Assembly (NCBI GenBank): GCA_004293165.1 | Contig: RDYL01000002.1 | Span: forward strand, 682,001-746,000 | DNA: 64,000 nucleotides | DNA from: Flavobacteriia bacterium | GTDB lineage: Bacteria > Bacteroidota > Bacteroidia > Flavobacteriales > Flavobacteriaceae | Reading direction: 5' to 3' | Shown: piece by piece, positions 17,090 through 25,456 of the stretch | Layout: each line of letters starts with the position of its first letter | Position numbering within the stretch: the first letter of the stretch is position 1 | Made by a program: the position numbers and the translations under genes | Notes under the pieces: generated by a model | Told to the model about the DNA's origin: nothing | The model's database searches: none | The model's input: only the letters and a program-made list of their open reading frames with translations

Positions 17090-18028
17090 ATGAATCTAGA
17101 ATCTCAAGTAGAAAAAATATCCAGTTTTGAGCACTTGGAACTTTTGGCTAACCAAATTGTCGAAGGATTTATTTCGGGTATGCACAAATCCCCTTTTCAT
17201 GGATTTTCAGCTGAGTTTGCTGAACATAAAATCTATAATCCAGGTGAAAGCACAAAACATATCGATTGGAAATTATACGCTAAAACGGATAGATTATATA
17301 CCAAGCGCTACGAAGAAGAAACCAATTTGCGTTGTCATTTGATAATCGATAATTCGTCTTCGATGCATTATCCAAAATTAAAAGAGAATCAGCTATTTTA
17401 TGAGAATAAAATTGGTTTTTCGGTGTTGGCTTCTGCGGTTTTGATGAATTTACTTAAAAAGCAGCGCGATGCAGTTGGATTGAGTGTTTATTCGGATATC
17501 TATGAATATTATTCACCTGAGAAAGGGAGTGATCGTCATCATCGTATGATTTTAAGCAAGCTGGAAGAAGTTTTATCGCAAAATAAAACTACTAGAAAAA
17601 CGGATACCGTAACTTTTTTGCATCAAATTGCAGAAAATATTCACCGCCGTTCTATGGTGATTTTGTTTACTGATATGTTTCATTCTGAAGGTTCCGAAGA
17701 AAACAATGAAAAAATTTTCAAAGCTTTACAACATTTAAAACATAACAAACACAAGGTGGTGGTTTTTCATGTGTATGATAAAAAAACAGAATTAAATTTT
17801 AATTTTGATAATACACCTCGTAAATTTATTGATGTAGAAACAGGAGAAGAAATCAATTTATTTGCAGAAAATACTCAAGAATTGTATCAAAAAAGAGTAC
17901 AAGATTATTTTAAAACGGTAGAGGCAACGTGTATGCAGTATCAAATACGTTATGTGCCGGTTTCTGTAGATGAAAATTTTGAAAAAATTTTACTAACCTA
18001 TTTGGTTGAAAAACAAAAGTTTGGCTAA
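17090..18028 (+). CDS. DUF58-domain protein
   Basis: The product has 312 residues. Residues 40-90 hold the DUF58 signature (EFAEHKIYNPGESTKHIDWK, KTDRLYTKRYEEETN). A von Willebrand A-like fold follows, with a MIDAS-type DNSSSMH near residue 85. It has no membrane segments. DUF58 proteins usually sit beside MoxR AAA ATPases and BatA-type genes and are thought to help assemble membrane or envelope complexes. Those partners are absent here, so it stands alone. Confidence 0.88.
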   Translation: MNLESQVEKISSFEHLELLANQIVEGFISGMHKSPFHGFSAEFAEHKIYNPGESTKHIDWKLYAKTDRLYTKRYEEETNLRCHLIIDNSSSMHYPKLKENQLFYENKIGFSVLASAVLMNLLKKQRDAVGLSVYSDIYEYYSPEKGSDRHHRMILSKLEEVLSQNKTTRKTDTVTFLHQIAENIHRRSMVILFTDMFHSEGSEENNEKIFKALQHLKHNKHKVVVFHVYDKKTELNFNFDNTPRKFIDVETGEEINLFAENTQELYQKRVQDYFKTVEATCMQYQIRYVPVSVDENFEKILLTYLVEKQKFG

Positions 18029-18065
18029 AAACACTGAAAAAAGTTTATTTTTTTCGTAAAAATAT

Positions 18066-18095
18066 TTGCAGGAATGAAAAAGCGTAGTATATTTG
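18066..18095 (+). promoter_or_regulatory. tRNA-Asp promoter (-33 TTG, -7 TATATTTG)
   Basis: TTG at 18066-18068 and TATATTTG at 18088-18095 are 19 bases apart, the spacing expected for Bacteroidota promoters. The tRNA starts 18 bases later. Confidence 0.75.
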
Positions 18096-18113
18096 CACTC
18101 GCAATCAAGCACT

Positions 18114-18190
18114 GGTTTGGTAGTTCAGTTGGTTAGAATACATGCCTGTCACGCATGGGGTCGCGGGTTCGAGTCCCGTCCAGACCGCCA
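18114..18190 (+). tRNA. tRNA-Asp (anticodon GTC)
   Basis: The 77-base gene folds into a full cloverleaf. The acceptor stem pairs ggtttgg with ccagacc (one G-U). The D arm contains agttcagttggtt, the anticodon loop is cctgtcacg with GTC, and the T arm is gcgggttcgagtcccgt. A discriminator G and encoded CCA follow. Confidence 0.97.
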
Positions 18191-18193
18191 GTA

Positions 18194-18234
18194 AAGAGGA
18201 AGCCTTTCTTAAGAGAAAGGCTTTTTTGCCCTCT
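18194..18234 (+). terminator. Terminator of tRNA-Asp
   Basis: A strong inner stem (agcctttct with agaaaggct) closes a short loop and is followed by T6. An outer aagag/ctctt pairing extends it. Confidence 0.9.
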
Positions 18235-18249
18235 TACAATATTTAAAAT

Positions 18250-18333
18250 AGTTGTGTTGTTTAGGTACGAAAGTACCACAAGGTTTAGTAGTTAGACCAA
18301 TGAAAAGCTTTGCATTTATGCAAGGCTTTTTTG
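18250..18333 (+). ncRNA. Candidate small RNA between tRNA-Asp and ndh
   Basis: Three hairpins occur in tandem with no open frame. The first has a perfect ggtac-GAAA-gtacc tetraloop stem (18264-18277) flanked by pairing ttgt/acaa. The second is ggttta/tagacc (18282-18298). The third is a terminator-like stem, aaagctttgcat with atgcaaggcttt, followed by T6. No clear TAnnTTTG element was seen just upstream, so it could be a processed tRNA trailer or an independent transcript. Confidence 0.4.
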
Positions 18334-18338
18334 ATTTT
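18286..18338 (+). repeat. Left copy of ~52 bp direct repeat flanking ndh
   Basis: This stretch matches 19714-19764 closely: both contain tagtta[ga]accaa, gaaaagctt, and atttatgcaaggc followed by T5-6 and gatttt. The left copy forms the better terminator hairpin. Together the copies bracket the ndh gene. Confidence 0.75.
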
Positions 18339-18440
18339 AAAACTTTTTATTTTTTTAACTTTTCTTTGTCTCAATCAAAAAATATATATAGTAATTTTAC
18401 AATATTAAAAGCGTATTAAGAGGCTTAAAGTGTTTGAAAA

Positions 18441-19709
18441 ATGAAAAAACATATTGTGATTATTGGAGGCGGATTTGCAGGAATAAACCTTGCAAATTCA
18501 TTAGCTAACAACAAATACTTCACCATTACATTAGTGGATAAAAATAATTATCATTTTTTTCCACCTCTAATTTATCAAGTTGCAACAGGTTTTTTAGAAC
18601 CATCATCAATTAGTTATCCTTTTCGTAAATTATTAAAAGAAAATAAAAACATCCGTTTTTGGCTTGGAGAATTTTCTGAAGTACTTCCATCTGAAAATAA
18701 AATAAAGTTAAGTAATGGAGAACTTGCTTACGATTACTTAGTTTTTGCCACAGGTACAGAAAGTAATTACTTTGGAATGGAAAATGTAAAGAAAAATGCC
18801 ATTCCCATGAAAACACTTGACGATGCTTTAAATATGAGAAATATTTTATTGCAACGAATAGAAAAAGCTACTGTTACAAAAAATAAAGCCGAAAAAAAAC
18901 GATTGTTAACTATGGTTGTAGCAGGTGGTGGACCTACTGGAGTTGAGGTTTCGGGAATGTTTGCTGAAATGAGTAAAACTATTATTAGGAATGAGTATCC
19001 CGAATTGAGTCATTTCAGAAAGACAGAAATTTATCTAGTAGATGGTGGAGATAGACTGTTAGCTCCAATGAGTGAGAAATCACAAAAATATACTTTAGAG
19101 TCTTTGAAACAATTAGGTGTTGAAGTAAAGTTAAACATGCAAGTTGTGGATTATGACGGAAATGTAGTAACATTTAAAGACGGAACATATATAAAAACTA
19201 AAAATCTTATTTGGGCTGCAGGTGTTTCTGCAATGATTTTTGAAGGAATACCAAAAGAATGTTATGGTAGAGCAAAAAGACTTATTGTAGATGAATTTAA
19301 TAAAATAAAAGGAACCGACAATATTTATGCTATTGGGGACACATGTATTATGGAGAATACCGATATAAAATTTCCACATGGACATCCACAAGTTGCTCAA
19401 GTTGCTATTCAACAAGGTAAAAATCTAGCTCATAATTTAAATAACCTACAATTAAATAAATTGTTACAAACCTTTCACTACAAAGACAAAGGCTCAATGG
19501 CAATCATTGGAAGAGCTAAAGCAGTAGCTGATATTCCAGGTAATACACATTTTAATGGTTTTTTTGCTTGGATGATGTGGTTGTTTGTGCATATTATGTC
19601 GCTTGTAAATTATCGTAATAGATTAAAAACATTATACAATTGGGCAATTGCTTATTTTACAAAAGATCAATCACTACGAATTATTGTTAGACCAAAAGAT
19701 ACCGTTTAA
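18441..19709 (+). CDS. ndh: Type II NADH dehydrogenase (NAD(P)/FAD oxidoreductase)
   Basis: This 422-residue membrane-associated flavoprotein has an N-terminal FAD site (IVIIGGGFAGINLANSL) and HFFPPLIYQVATG, and a second Rossmann site VVAGGGPTGVEVSGMFAEM for NADH. A FAD contact lies in IYAIGDTCIM and the quinone-side HPQVAQVAIQQG follows. A hydrophobic C-terminal region (FFAWMMWLFVHIMSL) would anchor it to the membrane. It oxidises NADH and reduces quinone without pumping protons. The gene is flanked by direct repeats of about 52 bases. Confidence 0.92.
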   Translation: MKKHIVIIGGGFAGINLANSLANNKYFTITLVDKNNYHFFPPLIYQVATGFLEPSSISYPFRKLLKENKNIRFWLGEFSEVLPSENKIKLSNGELAYDYLVFATGTESNYFGMENVKKNAIPMKTLDDALNMRNILLQRIEKATVTKNKAEKKRLLTMVVAGGGPTGVEVSGMFAEMSKTIIRNEYPELSHFRKTEIYLVDGGDRLLAPMSEKSQKYTLESLKQLGVEVKLNMQVVDYDGNVVTFKDGTYIKTKNLIWAAGVSAMIFEGIPKECYGRAKRLIVDEFNKIKGTDNIYAIGDTCIMENTDIKFPHGHPQVAQVAIQQGKNLAHNLNNLQLNKLLQTFHYKDKGSMAIIGRAKAVADIPGNTHFNGFFAWMMWLFVHIMSLVNYRNRLKTLYNWAIAYFTKDQSLRIIVRPKDTV

Positions 19710-19713
19710 AGGG

Positions 19714-19764
19714 AGGTAGTTAAACCAAGAAAAGCTTTATATTTATGCAAGGCTTTTTGATTTT
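19714..19764 (+). repeat. Right copy of the direct repeat, doubling as ndh terminator
   Basis: It matches the left copy at 18286-18338 but has lost part of the stem (ttatat in place of ttgcat). It also carries a gtttaa/ttaaac stem formed with the ndh stop region. It is followed by T5 and probably ends the ndh transcript. Confidence 0.7.
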
Positions 19765-19774
19765 TAGGGTATTA

Positions 19775-20272
19775 TCAAAACCAAACCCCTCTATTTTGCC
19801 AAACCACAACAAAAAATACACCTAAAAATAATAAGCTAACCAAAAGCTTTATAAAAGTCCCGGCTAAGAAGCCTAAAAGCGAACCTAAAGCTGCTTTAAA
19901 AGCTCGTTTTCCTTCATTAGAGTTGTAAATAAGTTCTCCTATTAAAGCGCATAAAAAAGGACCAATTAAAAATCCATAAGGAGGAAAGAATAAGCCAATA
20001 ACCAAACCTATATTCGTTCCCCAAATTCCGTATTTACTTCCGCCAAAATACTTAGTGCCTTTTACTGGAATCACATAATCTAATACGCCAATTACTATCG
20101 CAATTACTAATGTAATGCCTAGCAACCAATAATTAGTTTCCATTCTAGGACAAAAATAAAGCAATAAAATCCCAACCCAACTAATAGGCGGTCCTGGTAA
20201 AGCAGGTAAAAAACTGCCAATAATTCCCACTAGCATCAAAAGTAAACCCAAAATCAGTAAAAAGTATTCCAT
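19775..20272 (-). CDS. DUF456 membrane protein
   Basis: The product has 165 residues and about four hydrophobic segments. It contains the family-typical FLPALPGPPISWVGILLL near the start, a glycine-rich centre (YFGGSKYGIWGTNIGLVIG), and FFPPYGFLIGPFLCALIGEL. It is an inner-membrane protein of unknown function. It stands alone between convergent and divergent neighbours. Confidence 0.85.
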   Translation of the reverse strand: MEYFLLILGLLLMLVGIIGSFLPALPGPPISWVGILLLYFCPRMETNYWLLGITLVIAIVIGVLDYVIPVKGTKYFGGSKYGIWGTNIGLVIGLFFPPYGFLIGPFLCALIGELIYNSNEGKRAFKAALGSLLGFLAGTFIKLLVSLLFLGVFFVVVWQNRGVWF

Positions 20273-20337
20273 AAGATTTTAGTTATTGTCTAACAAATTT
20301 ATAACTTTGTTTCATACATTTTACTTAATTGATTGCT

Positions 20338-20955
20338 ATGAGATTTGTTTTTTTACTTTTTATTTCTTTTTTAGTGGTTAACACGGCTGTTGCTCAAGAC
20401 AAAAATTTGTCAACCCAAGATCGTTTGAAAGAATTGGCAAGGCTTAAAAAAGAATCAGATGAGCAAAAAAAAATAGAGTGGGATGCTTATTTGGTTCGTG
20501 TTCAGGAAAGTAAAATTGCCAAACAACAAAAAAAACAAGCCGATTCTATTGAGAAATCTAAAATTACAACTACAGTTGTAAAAGAAGATGATTTAGGTTT
20601 TACAAAATGTACTTCTCAAGAATTACCATTCTATAAAGTAAAAAATCTGACTACAGGACTTGAAGAACAAGTGTCATTTAATGATTACATAAGAAAGCAT
20701 ATTTATAAAAAATTTAGATATCCAGAATTTGCAATGGATCACGAATTACAAGGAAGAGTGATGGTTTATTTTTTAATTGATAAAGAAGGGAACCCACAAA
20801 TTAAAGATGTCATAGGTCCAAAAAATGGTCTAATTTTAGAAGAAGAGGCTGTTCGCATTATTAAATCGTTGCCAAAAGCCATTCCTGCTAATTGTGATGG
20901 AAAACCAGTTACTATTTCTTATGCAATCCCTGTAATGTTTCAGATGGAAGAATAA
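20338..20955 (+). CDS. TonB C-terminal-domain protein
   Basis: The ATG at 20338 opens a signal peptide ending TAVAQ, a better start than the TTG at 20329. After a charged helical stretch (residues 22-70) comes a TonB C-terminal fold with GRVMVYFLIDKEGNPQIKDV and a late VTISYAIPVMFQ strand. There is no Pro-rich linker and no uncleaved membrane anchor, so classical energy transduction by this protein is unlikely. The next gene starts one base after its stop, indicating co-translation. Confidence 0.8.
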   Translation: MRFVFLLFISFLVVNTAVAQDKNLSTQDRLKELARLKKESDEQKKIEWDAYLVRVQESKIAKQQKKQADSIEKSKITTTVVKEDDLGFTKCTSQELPFYKVKNLTTGLEEQVSFNDYIRKHIYKKFRYPEFAMDHELQGRVMVYFLIDKEGNPQIKDVIGPKNGLILEEEAVRIIKSLPKAIPANCDGKPVTISYAIPVMFQMEE

Positions 20956-20956
20956 T

Positions 20957-21442
20957 ATGAAAAAAACAATTCAACTACTTTTTTTGCTTTTAGCTATTCA
21001 ATCTTGCCAATACTTTGAAAAACAAGTACCAGATGAGAAGGAATTATTAAAGCAAGAACTTAAAAAAATCAATTGGGACGAAGTGGATGAATTTCCATCG
21101 GTTTTGCAATGCGATACCATTATAGATGCAGCAATAAAAAAACAATGTTTCTTTGATTACATGGCACAAACTATTCAGGAAAGAATTGGTATTGATACAT
21201 TACGAATTGAATATCCAAAAATCGATACCATCAACGTAAAAATTACTATAAATACTGATTCTAGTTTACAATTTGAAACACAATATACTAACGACAGTAT
21301 TGCTTTAGCTGATAAAACCAAAATCGATAGCATTTTAATGTCAAGATTATCCGATTTTCCAAAAGTAGAGCCAGCAATAAAAAGAGGCGTAAAAGTAAAA
21401 ACACAATTTGTGCTTCCAGTAATTATCAAAATGGAGAAATAA
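20957..21442 (+). CDS. Small lipoprotein paired with the TonB-domain protein
   Basis: The 161-residue product begins with a lipoprotein signal, LLFLLLAIQSC, with the modified Cys at residue 17. The rest is a mixed domain with two Cys residues (QCDTII and KKQCFFDY) and a late VKTQFVLPVIIKMEK strand. That strand echoes the end of the neighbouring TonB-domain protein, hinting at a diverged TonB-like fold. I do not recognise the family. Tight linkage implies a joint envelope role. Confidence 0.65.
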   Translation: MKKTIQLLFLLLAIQSCQYFEKQVPDEKELLKQELKKINWDEVDEFPSVLQCDTIIDAAIKKQCFFDYMAQTIQERIGIDTLRIEYPKIDTINVKITINTDSSLQFETQYTNDSIALADKTKIDSILMSRLSDFPKVEPAIKRGVKVKTQFVLPVIIKMEK

Positions 21443-21465
21443 GCAAGCACAAAATCAAGTTCAAG

Positions 21466-21604
21466 TTAGGAACACAGATTTAAGAAATTTCAATAATTTT
21501 CAAAATCTTATATGAACTTAATTCGTAAAAATGTGCACTTCAAAAAAACTTACCTGACTTATATGTTTAAAACAATTCGTGCTAATTTGTGAAATTCGTT
21601 TTTA
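21466..21604. repeat. Repeat-rich intergenic remnant (aattcgtg type)
   Basis: The right part repeats near-identical units of 9-10 bases (aattcgtgct, aatttgtga, aattcgt). The left part is a degenerate gaaatttc/gaaaatt-like stretch. No frame is open. It looks like a decayed intergenic repeat; copies elsewhere would be needed to define its ends. Confidence 0.4.
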
Positions 21605-21610
21605 AGTCAA

Positions 21611-22714
21611 TTATTTTTTAAAGTTTCTCCCTTTCCAACTATATTTCCCAAACAACGAATACACCGCCACCGAAACACTAAAAAACGAATACAACAAACT
21701 ACTTGCCAACACATATTGTAATTTCGATTCGAAGAAATTAGCGGTTTTATAGAGCAAAATAAAATCGATTAGGAATTTCAAAGCAATAAAAAGCATGAAA
21801 ATATTTTGGTCTAAAAATCCAATTAACCAAAGTAAAAAACTTACTATCCAACCCAAATTTCCACCAAAAACAACAAGTGCTAACAATTTTCCATAAAGAG
21901 AAGAGTAACCCGTACTTTTCGAGGCCCAGCGAACCCGTTGTTGAAACAATTCAGACCAAGTTGCAACAGGCTTTGTAGCGACAATACTTTCTTTAGCCAA
22001 TAAAAACCCAACTTGCTCTGGAGCACCTGAAACCGCTTTTTGCAATAAAAAAACATCGTCTCCGCTGGCTATGTTTTCATTTCCTTGAAAACCGTTTAAT
22101 TCCTTGAAAAATTGTTTGGAATAAGCTAAATTAGCACCATTGCACATAAAAGGTTGGTTGATTCCAAAGCTTCCAATCGTAGCGCCTTGTAAACTCAAGA
22201 AATCTAAATTCTGAAAAGCGGATAAAAAGTCTTTTTTTGTAACATAACAAACGCCAGAAGCTACCATTTCAACTTCATTTTCCTGAATATATTGGTCATA
22301 AATCGTCAACCAATCTTTCTGAACCAAACAATCAGCATCGGTAGTAATAATCCAATCATTTTTGGCTATTTGAATCGCGGTTTCAATAGCATCTTTTTTT
22401 GGTGAATTAGATTTACGAATGTTCTTAATCACTTTCAAACTGAACACCGAATACTGAACACTGAACACTTCCTCAGAATCATCATCCACCAAAATCACTT
22501 CCACTAATTCCTTCGGATAATGTAACAATGAAATCGAATGTAATAAATTAGGAAGATTCTCTTTTTCATTACGGAAAGGAACTACAATGGTAAAAGAGGT
22601 TTTTGGAGTGAATTCTGTTTTTGAAAAGCGTTTCATTCGGTTAAATCCATAAATCAGTTGCCCGATGAACAAGAGGTAAATGAGAAAAACGGTTCCGAGA
22701 ATTAATTCCAACAT
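21611..22714 (-). CDS. Family 2 glycosyltransferase, membrane-anchored
   Basis: The 367-residue protein starts with one membrane helix, followed by a GT-A domain (FTIVVPFRNEKENLPNLL, then VILVDDDS). The acceptor-side motifs are GDDVFLLQKA and QQRVRWASKS (QxxRW), and two or three membrane helices end the protein. The QxxRW motif indicates a processive or membrane-acting enzyme. A four-unit heptamer array encodes about ten residues (FSVQYSVFSL) just after the DDD motif. The gene lies nine bases downstream of a lysylphosphatidylglycerol-synthase-like membrane gene. Confidence 0.85.
   Translation of the reverse strand: MLELILGTVFLIYLLFIGQLIYGFNRMKRFSKTEFTPKTSFTIVVPFRNEKENLPNLLHSISLLHYPKELVEVILVDDDSEEVFSVQYSVFSLKVIKNIRKSNSPKKDAIETAIQIAKNDWIITTDADCLVQKDWLTIYDQYIQENEVEMVASGVCYVTKKDFLSAFQNLDFLSLQGATIGSFGINQPFMCNGANLAYSKQFFKELNGFQGNENIASGDDVFLLQKAVSGAPEQVGFLLAKESIVATKPVATWSELFQQRVRWASKSTGYSSLYGKLLALVVFGGNLGWIVSFLLWLIGFLDQNIFMLFIALKFLIDFILLYKTANFFESKLQYVLASSLLYSFFSVSVAVYSLFGKYSWKGRNFKK
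22439..22466. repeat. In-frame heptamer array inside the GT2 gene
   Basis: Four 7-base units, three of them actgaac and one accgaat, lie inside the coding sequence. They encode about residues 82-92 without breaking the frame. Confidence 0.8.
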
Positions 22715-22723
22715 ACGAATAAA

Positions 22724-23650
22724 CTATTTTGAAGTATTCAACTTAAATCGCATCACATAATAACTGCCAATCACCACAGGTAAAACTACGTTTAAAAACC
22801 ACATTAAGGTACTAATGAAAATCACAAACCATTCGTTAACGTCTAATTTTCCAAAGAAAAACATCGCCACACTTCCTTTTACTGCAAAATCTAAAAATTG
22901 GAAACTTGGTAACGAAGAAGCTAAAAAGTAAACAGCAGCAATTGAACTAATCAAAGTCAGATAAGGTAAATCTACATCAAAAACCAAAAACAAAACATAA
23001 TATTGATGCGAGAAAACTAAGTAGCGACAAACGCCCAACAAAATATTTTTTCGATGAATCTTTTTTGGGATTTCGTTAATTTTATGCAATAATTTTTGAA
23101 TCGAATAACCTTTTATGGTGATGTTTTTAGAGAGAATTGAAGCAAAAAATAAAACAACAGCAATTCCAATAATCGCTAAAGCCCATTTCCAATATCCAAT
23201 TAAAATCAATCCAATAGTTCCGAAAATAATCGTCAATATCATTTGAATTCCATTGCAAATCAGGTTTAAAAACACCACTTTTTTAGTTTGCTCTTTTTTG
23301 AAAAACATCGCTTTTCCTGCATATTCGCCTAAACCATTTGGTGTGAAAATTCCAGCTGTTAAAGCGCCTAAAACTTGTTTACTCGCTTCACCAACCGAAA
23401 TAGGTTTGATAAAAGCAACCAAATTCTGCCATTTTAAAATTTCAAAATAACGATTGGCAACACTAAATAATAAAATGAAAATAATGGTTAAGACAGAAGT
23501 TTTTTCCAAAACTAAAGTCTTAAATTTACTCCATTCTAACTTTGAATTTCCTGCAATTTGGTCATAAATAAAATAAAACGCACCAATTACAATCAAAAGT
23601 TTGATGGTAAAAACAAGGAATTGCTTAGCTTTGTGAGGAATTGAAATCAT
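22724..23650 (-). CDS. Lysylphosphatidylglycerol synthase-like (UPF0104) membrane protein
   Basis: The product has 308 residues with about seven or eight hydrophobic helices. It matches the AglD/MprF-type flippase domain: GALTAGIFTPNGLGEYAGKA near residue 92 and SSLPSFQFLDFAVKGS near 245. These proteins lack the aminoacyl-transferase part and are thought to move lipid-linked molecules across the inner membrane. It is co-directional with the GT2 gene nine bases away, so the two may make and move the same glycolipid. Confidence 0.82.
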   Translation of the reverse strand: MISIPHKAKQFLVFTIKLLIVIGAFYFIYDQIAGNSKLEWSKFKTLVLEKTSVLTIIFILLFSVANRYFEILKWQNLVAFIKPISVGEASKQVLGALTAGIFTPNGLGEYAGKAMFFKKEQTKKVVFLNLICNGIQMILTIIFGTIGLILIGYWKWALAIIGIAVVLFFASILSKNITIKGYSIQKLLHKINEIPKKIHRKNILLGVCRYLVFSHQYYVLFLVFDVDLPYLTLISSIAAVYFLASSLPSFQFLDFAVKGSVAMFFFGKLDVNEWFVIFISTLMWFLNVVLPVVIGSYYVMRFKLNTSK

Positions 23651-23670
23651 GTTGCAAAGAAACGAAAACT

Positions 23671-23697
23671 TTGAACTTGAAACTTGAAACTTGAAAC
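23671..23697. repeat. Heptamer array (ttgaaac) at the ruvC start
   Basis: Three exact ttgaaac units follow a shortened ttgaac. The array ends seven bases before the ruvC start codon, so it fills the ribosome-binding region. Confidence 0.8.
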
Positions 23698-23704
23698 AAA
23701 ATAA

Positions 23705-24259
23705 TTGGCAAACGAACGCATCATATTAGGAATTGACCCAGGAACGACGATTATGGGTTTTGGATTAATCAAAGTAGTCAACAAGAAAATGGAATTTCTG
23801 CAGTTGAACGAACTCATTTTGTCCAAATACGACAACCATTATCAGAAATTAAGAGTCATTTTCGAACGCACTATTGAATTAATCGACACGCACAATCCAG
23901 ATGAAATTGCAATTGAAGCGCCGTTCTTTGGGAAAAACGTACAATCGATGCTGAAATTAGGAAGAGCACAAGGCGTTGCCATGGCAGCCGGACTTTCAAG
24001 AGATATTCCTATTACAGAATACGAACCCAAAAAAATCAAAATGGCCATCACCGGAAACGGAAACGCCAGTAAAGAACAAGTAGCCAAAATGTTGCAACAA
24101 TTATTAGGTTTAAAAGAATTACCAAAAAATCTCGACTCAACCGATGGTTTGGCGGCAGCAGTTTGTCATTTTTTTAATTCGGGAAGAGTTGAGGTTGGGA
24201 AAAGTTATTCGGGTTGGGATGCTTTTGTAAAACAGAATGAATCGAGAGTTAAAAAATAG
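23705..24259 (+). CDS. ruvC: Holliday junction resolvase RuvC
   Basis: This 184-residue endonuclease has the RuvC acidic residues D11 in ILGIDPGTT and E71 in IEAPFFGKN, plus the C-terminal LDSTDGLAAAVCH acidic motif. It cuts four-way junctions with RuvAB during recombination. No ATG is available in frame near the conserved start, so a TTG at 23705 is used; it directly follows a heptamer array. hemW lies 62 bases downstream on the same strand. Confidence 0.93.
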   Translation: MANERIILGIDPGTTIMGFGLIKVVNKKMEFLQLNELILSKYDNHYQKLRVIFERTIELIDTHNPDEIAIEAPFFGKNVQSMLKLGRAQGVAMAAGLSRDIPITEYEPKKIKMAITGNGNASKEQVAKMLQQLLGLKELPKNLDSTDGLAAAVCHFFNSGRVEVGKSYSGWDAFVKQNESRVKK

Positions 24260-24310
24260 TTTTCAGTCTCAGTTTTCAGTCTCAGTACTGCAAACTGCGA
24301 CTGCGACTGA
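24258..24310. repeat. Inverted short-unit array (actg type) between ruvC and hemW
   Basis: The left half, read on the minus strand, alternates actgag and actgaaa. The right half uses actgcaa and actgcg. Overall form and units match the array at 4916. It begins at the ruvC stop and ends 11 bases before the hemW ATG. Confidence 0.75.
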
Positions 24311-24321
24311 ATATTAATAAA

Positions 24322-25452
24322 ATGTCAGGAATCTACATTCACATACCTTTTTGCAAACAAGCTTGTCACTATTGCGATTTTCATTTTTCTACTAATTTGA
24401 AGAAGAAAGACGAAATGGTATTGGCATTGGTTAAAGAAATTGAAATGCGCAAAAGTGAGTTTAAAGATGAGATTGTAGAGACGATTTACTTTGGTGGTGG
24501 AACGCCTTCGATATTGCAAATTGCAGATTTGAGATTTTTGATTGATTCGGTTTATAAAAATTATAAAGTTGTTCAAAATCCTGAAATCACGGTAGAAGCC
24601 AATCCAGATGATTTAACGGAGAATCGAATAATTGAATTGTCAAAAAATAAAGTCAATCGATTATCTATCGGAATTCAATCGTTTTTTGAAGACGATTTAC
24701 AGCTGATGAATCGTGCACACAATGTTCAAGAAGCCAAAAAATGTTTGGAAATTGCCACACACTATTTCGATAATATTTCCATCGATTTGATTTACGGAGT
24801 TCCCGAAATGAGCAACGAAAAATGGTTACAAAATATCGAAACCGCTTTGTCTTTTGGTGTGCCACATATTTCAAGTTATGCGTTAACAGTGGAGCCTAAA
24901 ACTGCTTTGCATTTGTTTATTCAAAAAGGAATCATTCCGTCACCAGATGACGAAGTAGCTCAAGAGCATTTTCAAATTTTGGTTGATAAACTTTCAGAAA
25001 ACGGATTCATTCACTATGAATTATCGAATTTTGGAAAAGAAAATTATTTTTCAAAAAACAATTCGAGCTATTGGTTGGGTAAAAAATACATCGGAATTGG
25101 ACCTTCGGCACACAGTTATGATGGGAAAAATCGTGGTTGGAATGTGTCAAACAATTCGTTGTATATCAAATCTATTCAAGAAAATAAATTACCCATCGAA
25201 ATTGAGACTTTAACAAAAACCGACCGTTATAATGAATATATTATGACCGGTTTGCGCACGATTTGGGGTGTTTCGTTAGAACGAATCGAACAAGAATTCG
25301 GAAAAACCTATCTGGCTTATTTGAACCAACAAGCAGCAAAATTCATTGAAGATCATTTGTTGTTTGTGGATGATAATATTTTACGAACAACCAAAAAAGG
25401 AAAGTTTTTGAGTGATGGAATAGCAAGTGATTTGTTTTTATTAAATAAGTAA
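24322..25452 (+). CDS. hemW: HemW-type radical SAM heme chaperone
   Basis: The protein has 376 residues. The radical SAM cluster motif is C11, C15, C18 in FCKQACHYCDF, followed by GGGTPSIL and EANPDDLTENRI. A HemN-type C-terminal domain contains YHYEL-like HYELSNF and SSYWLGKKYIGIGPSAHSY. It lacks the extra N-terminal Cys of coproporphyrinogen dehydrogenase HemN, which favours HemW, a protein that binds heme and inserts it into respiratory proteins. Confidence 0.9.
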   Translation: MSGIYIHIPFCKQACHYCDFHFSTNLKKKDEMVLALVKEIEMRKSEFKDEIVETIYFGGGTPSILQIADLRFLIDSVYKNYKVVQNPEITVEANPDDLTENRIIELSKNKVNRLSIGIQSFFEDDLQLMNRAHNVQEAKKCLEIATHYFDNISIDLIYGVPEMSNEKWLQNIETALSFGVPHISSYALTVEPKTALHLFIQKGIIPSPDDEVAQEHFQILVDKLSENGFIHYELSNFGKENYFSKNNSSYWLGKKYIGIGPSAHSYDGKNRGWNVSNNSLYIKSIQENKLPIEIETLTKTDRYNEYIMTGLRTIWGVSLERIEQEFGKTYLAYLNQQAAKFIEDHLLFVDDNILRTTKKGKFLSDGIASDLFLLNK

Positions 25453-25456
25453 GACT

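Noticed and set aside
18286-19764. Complete integrative element at tRNA-Asp
   Set aside because: The interval between repeats is 1.4 kb with only ndh; no integrase or phage gene, and the repeat does not copy the tRNA 3' end.
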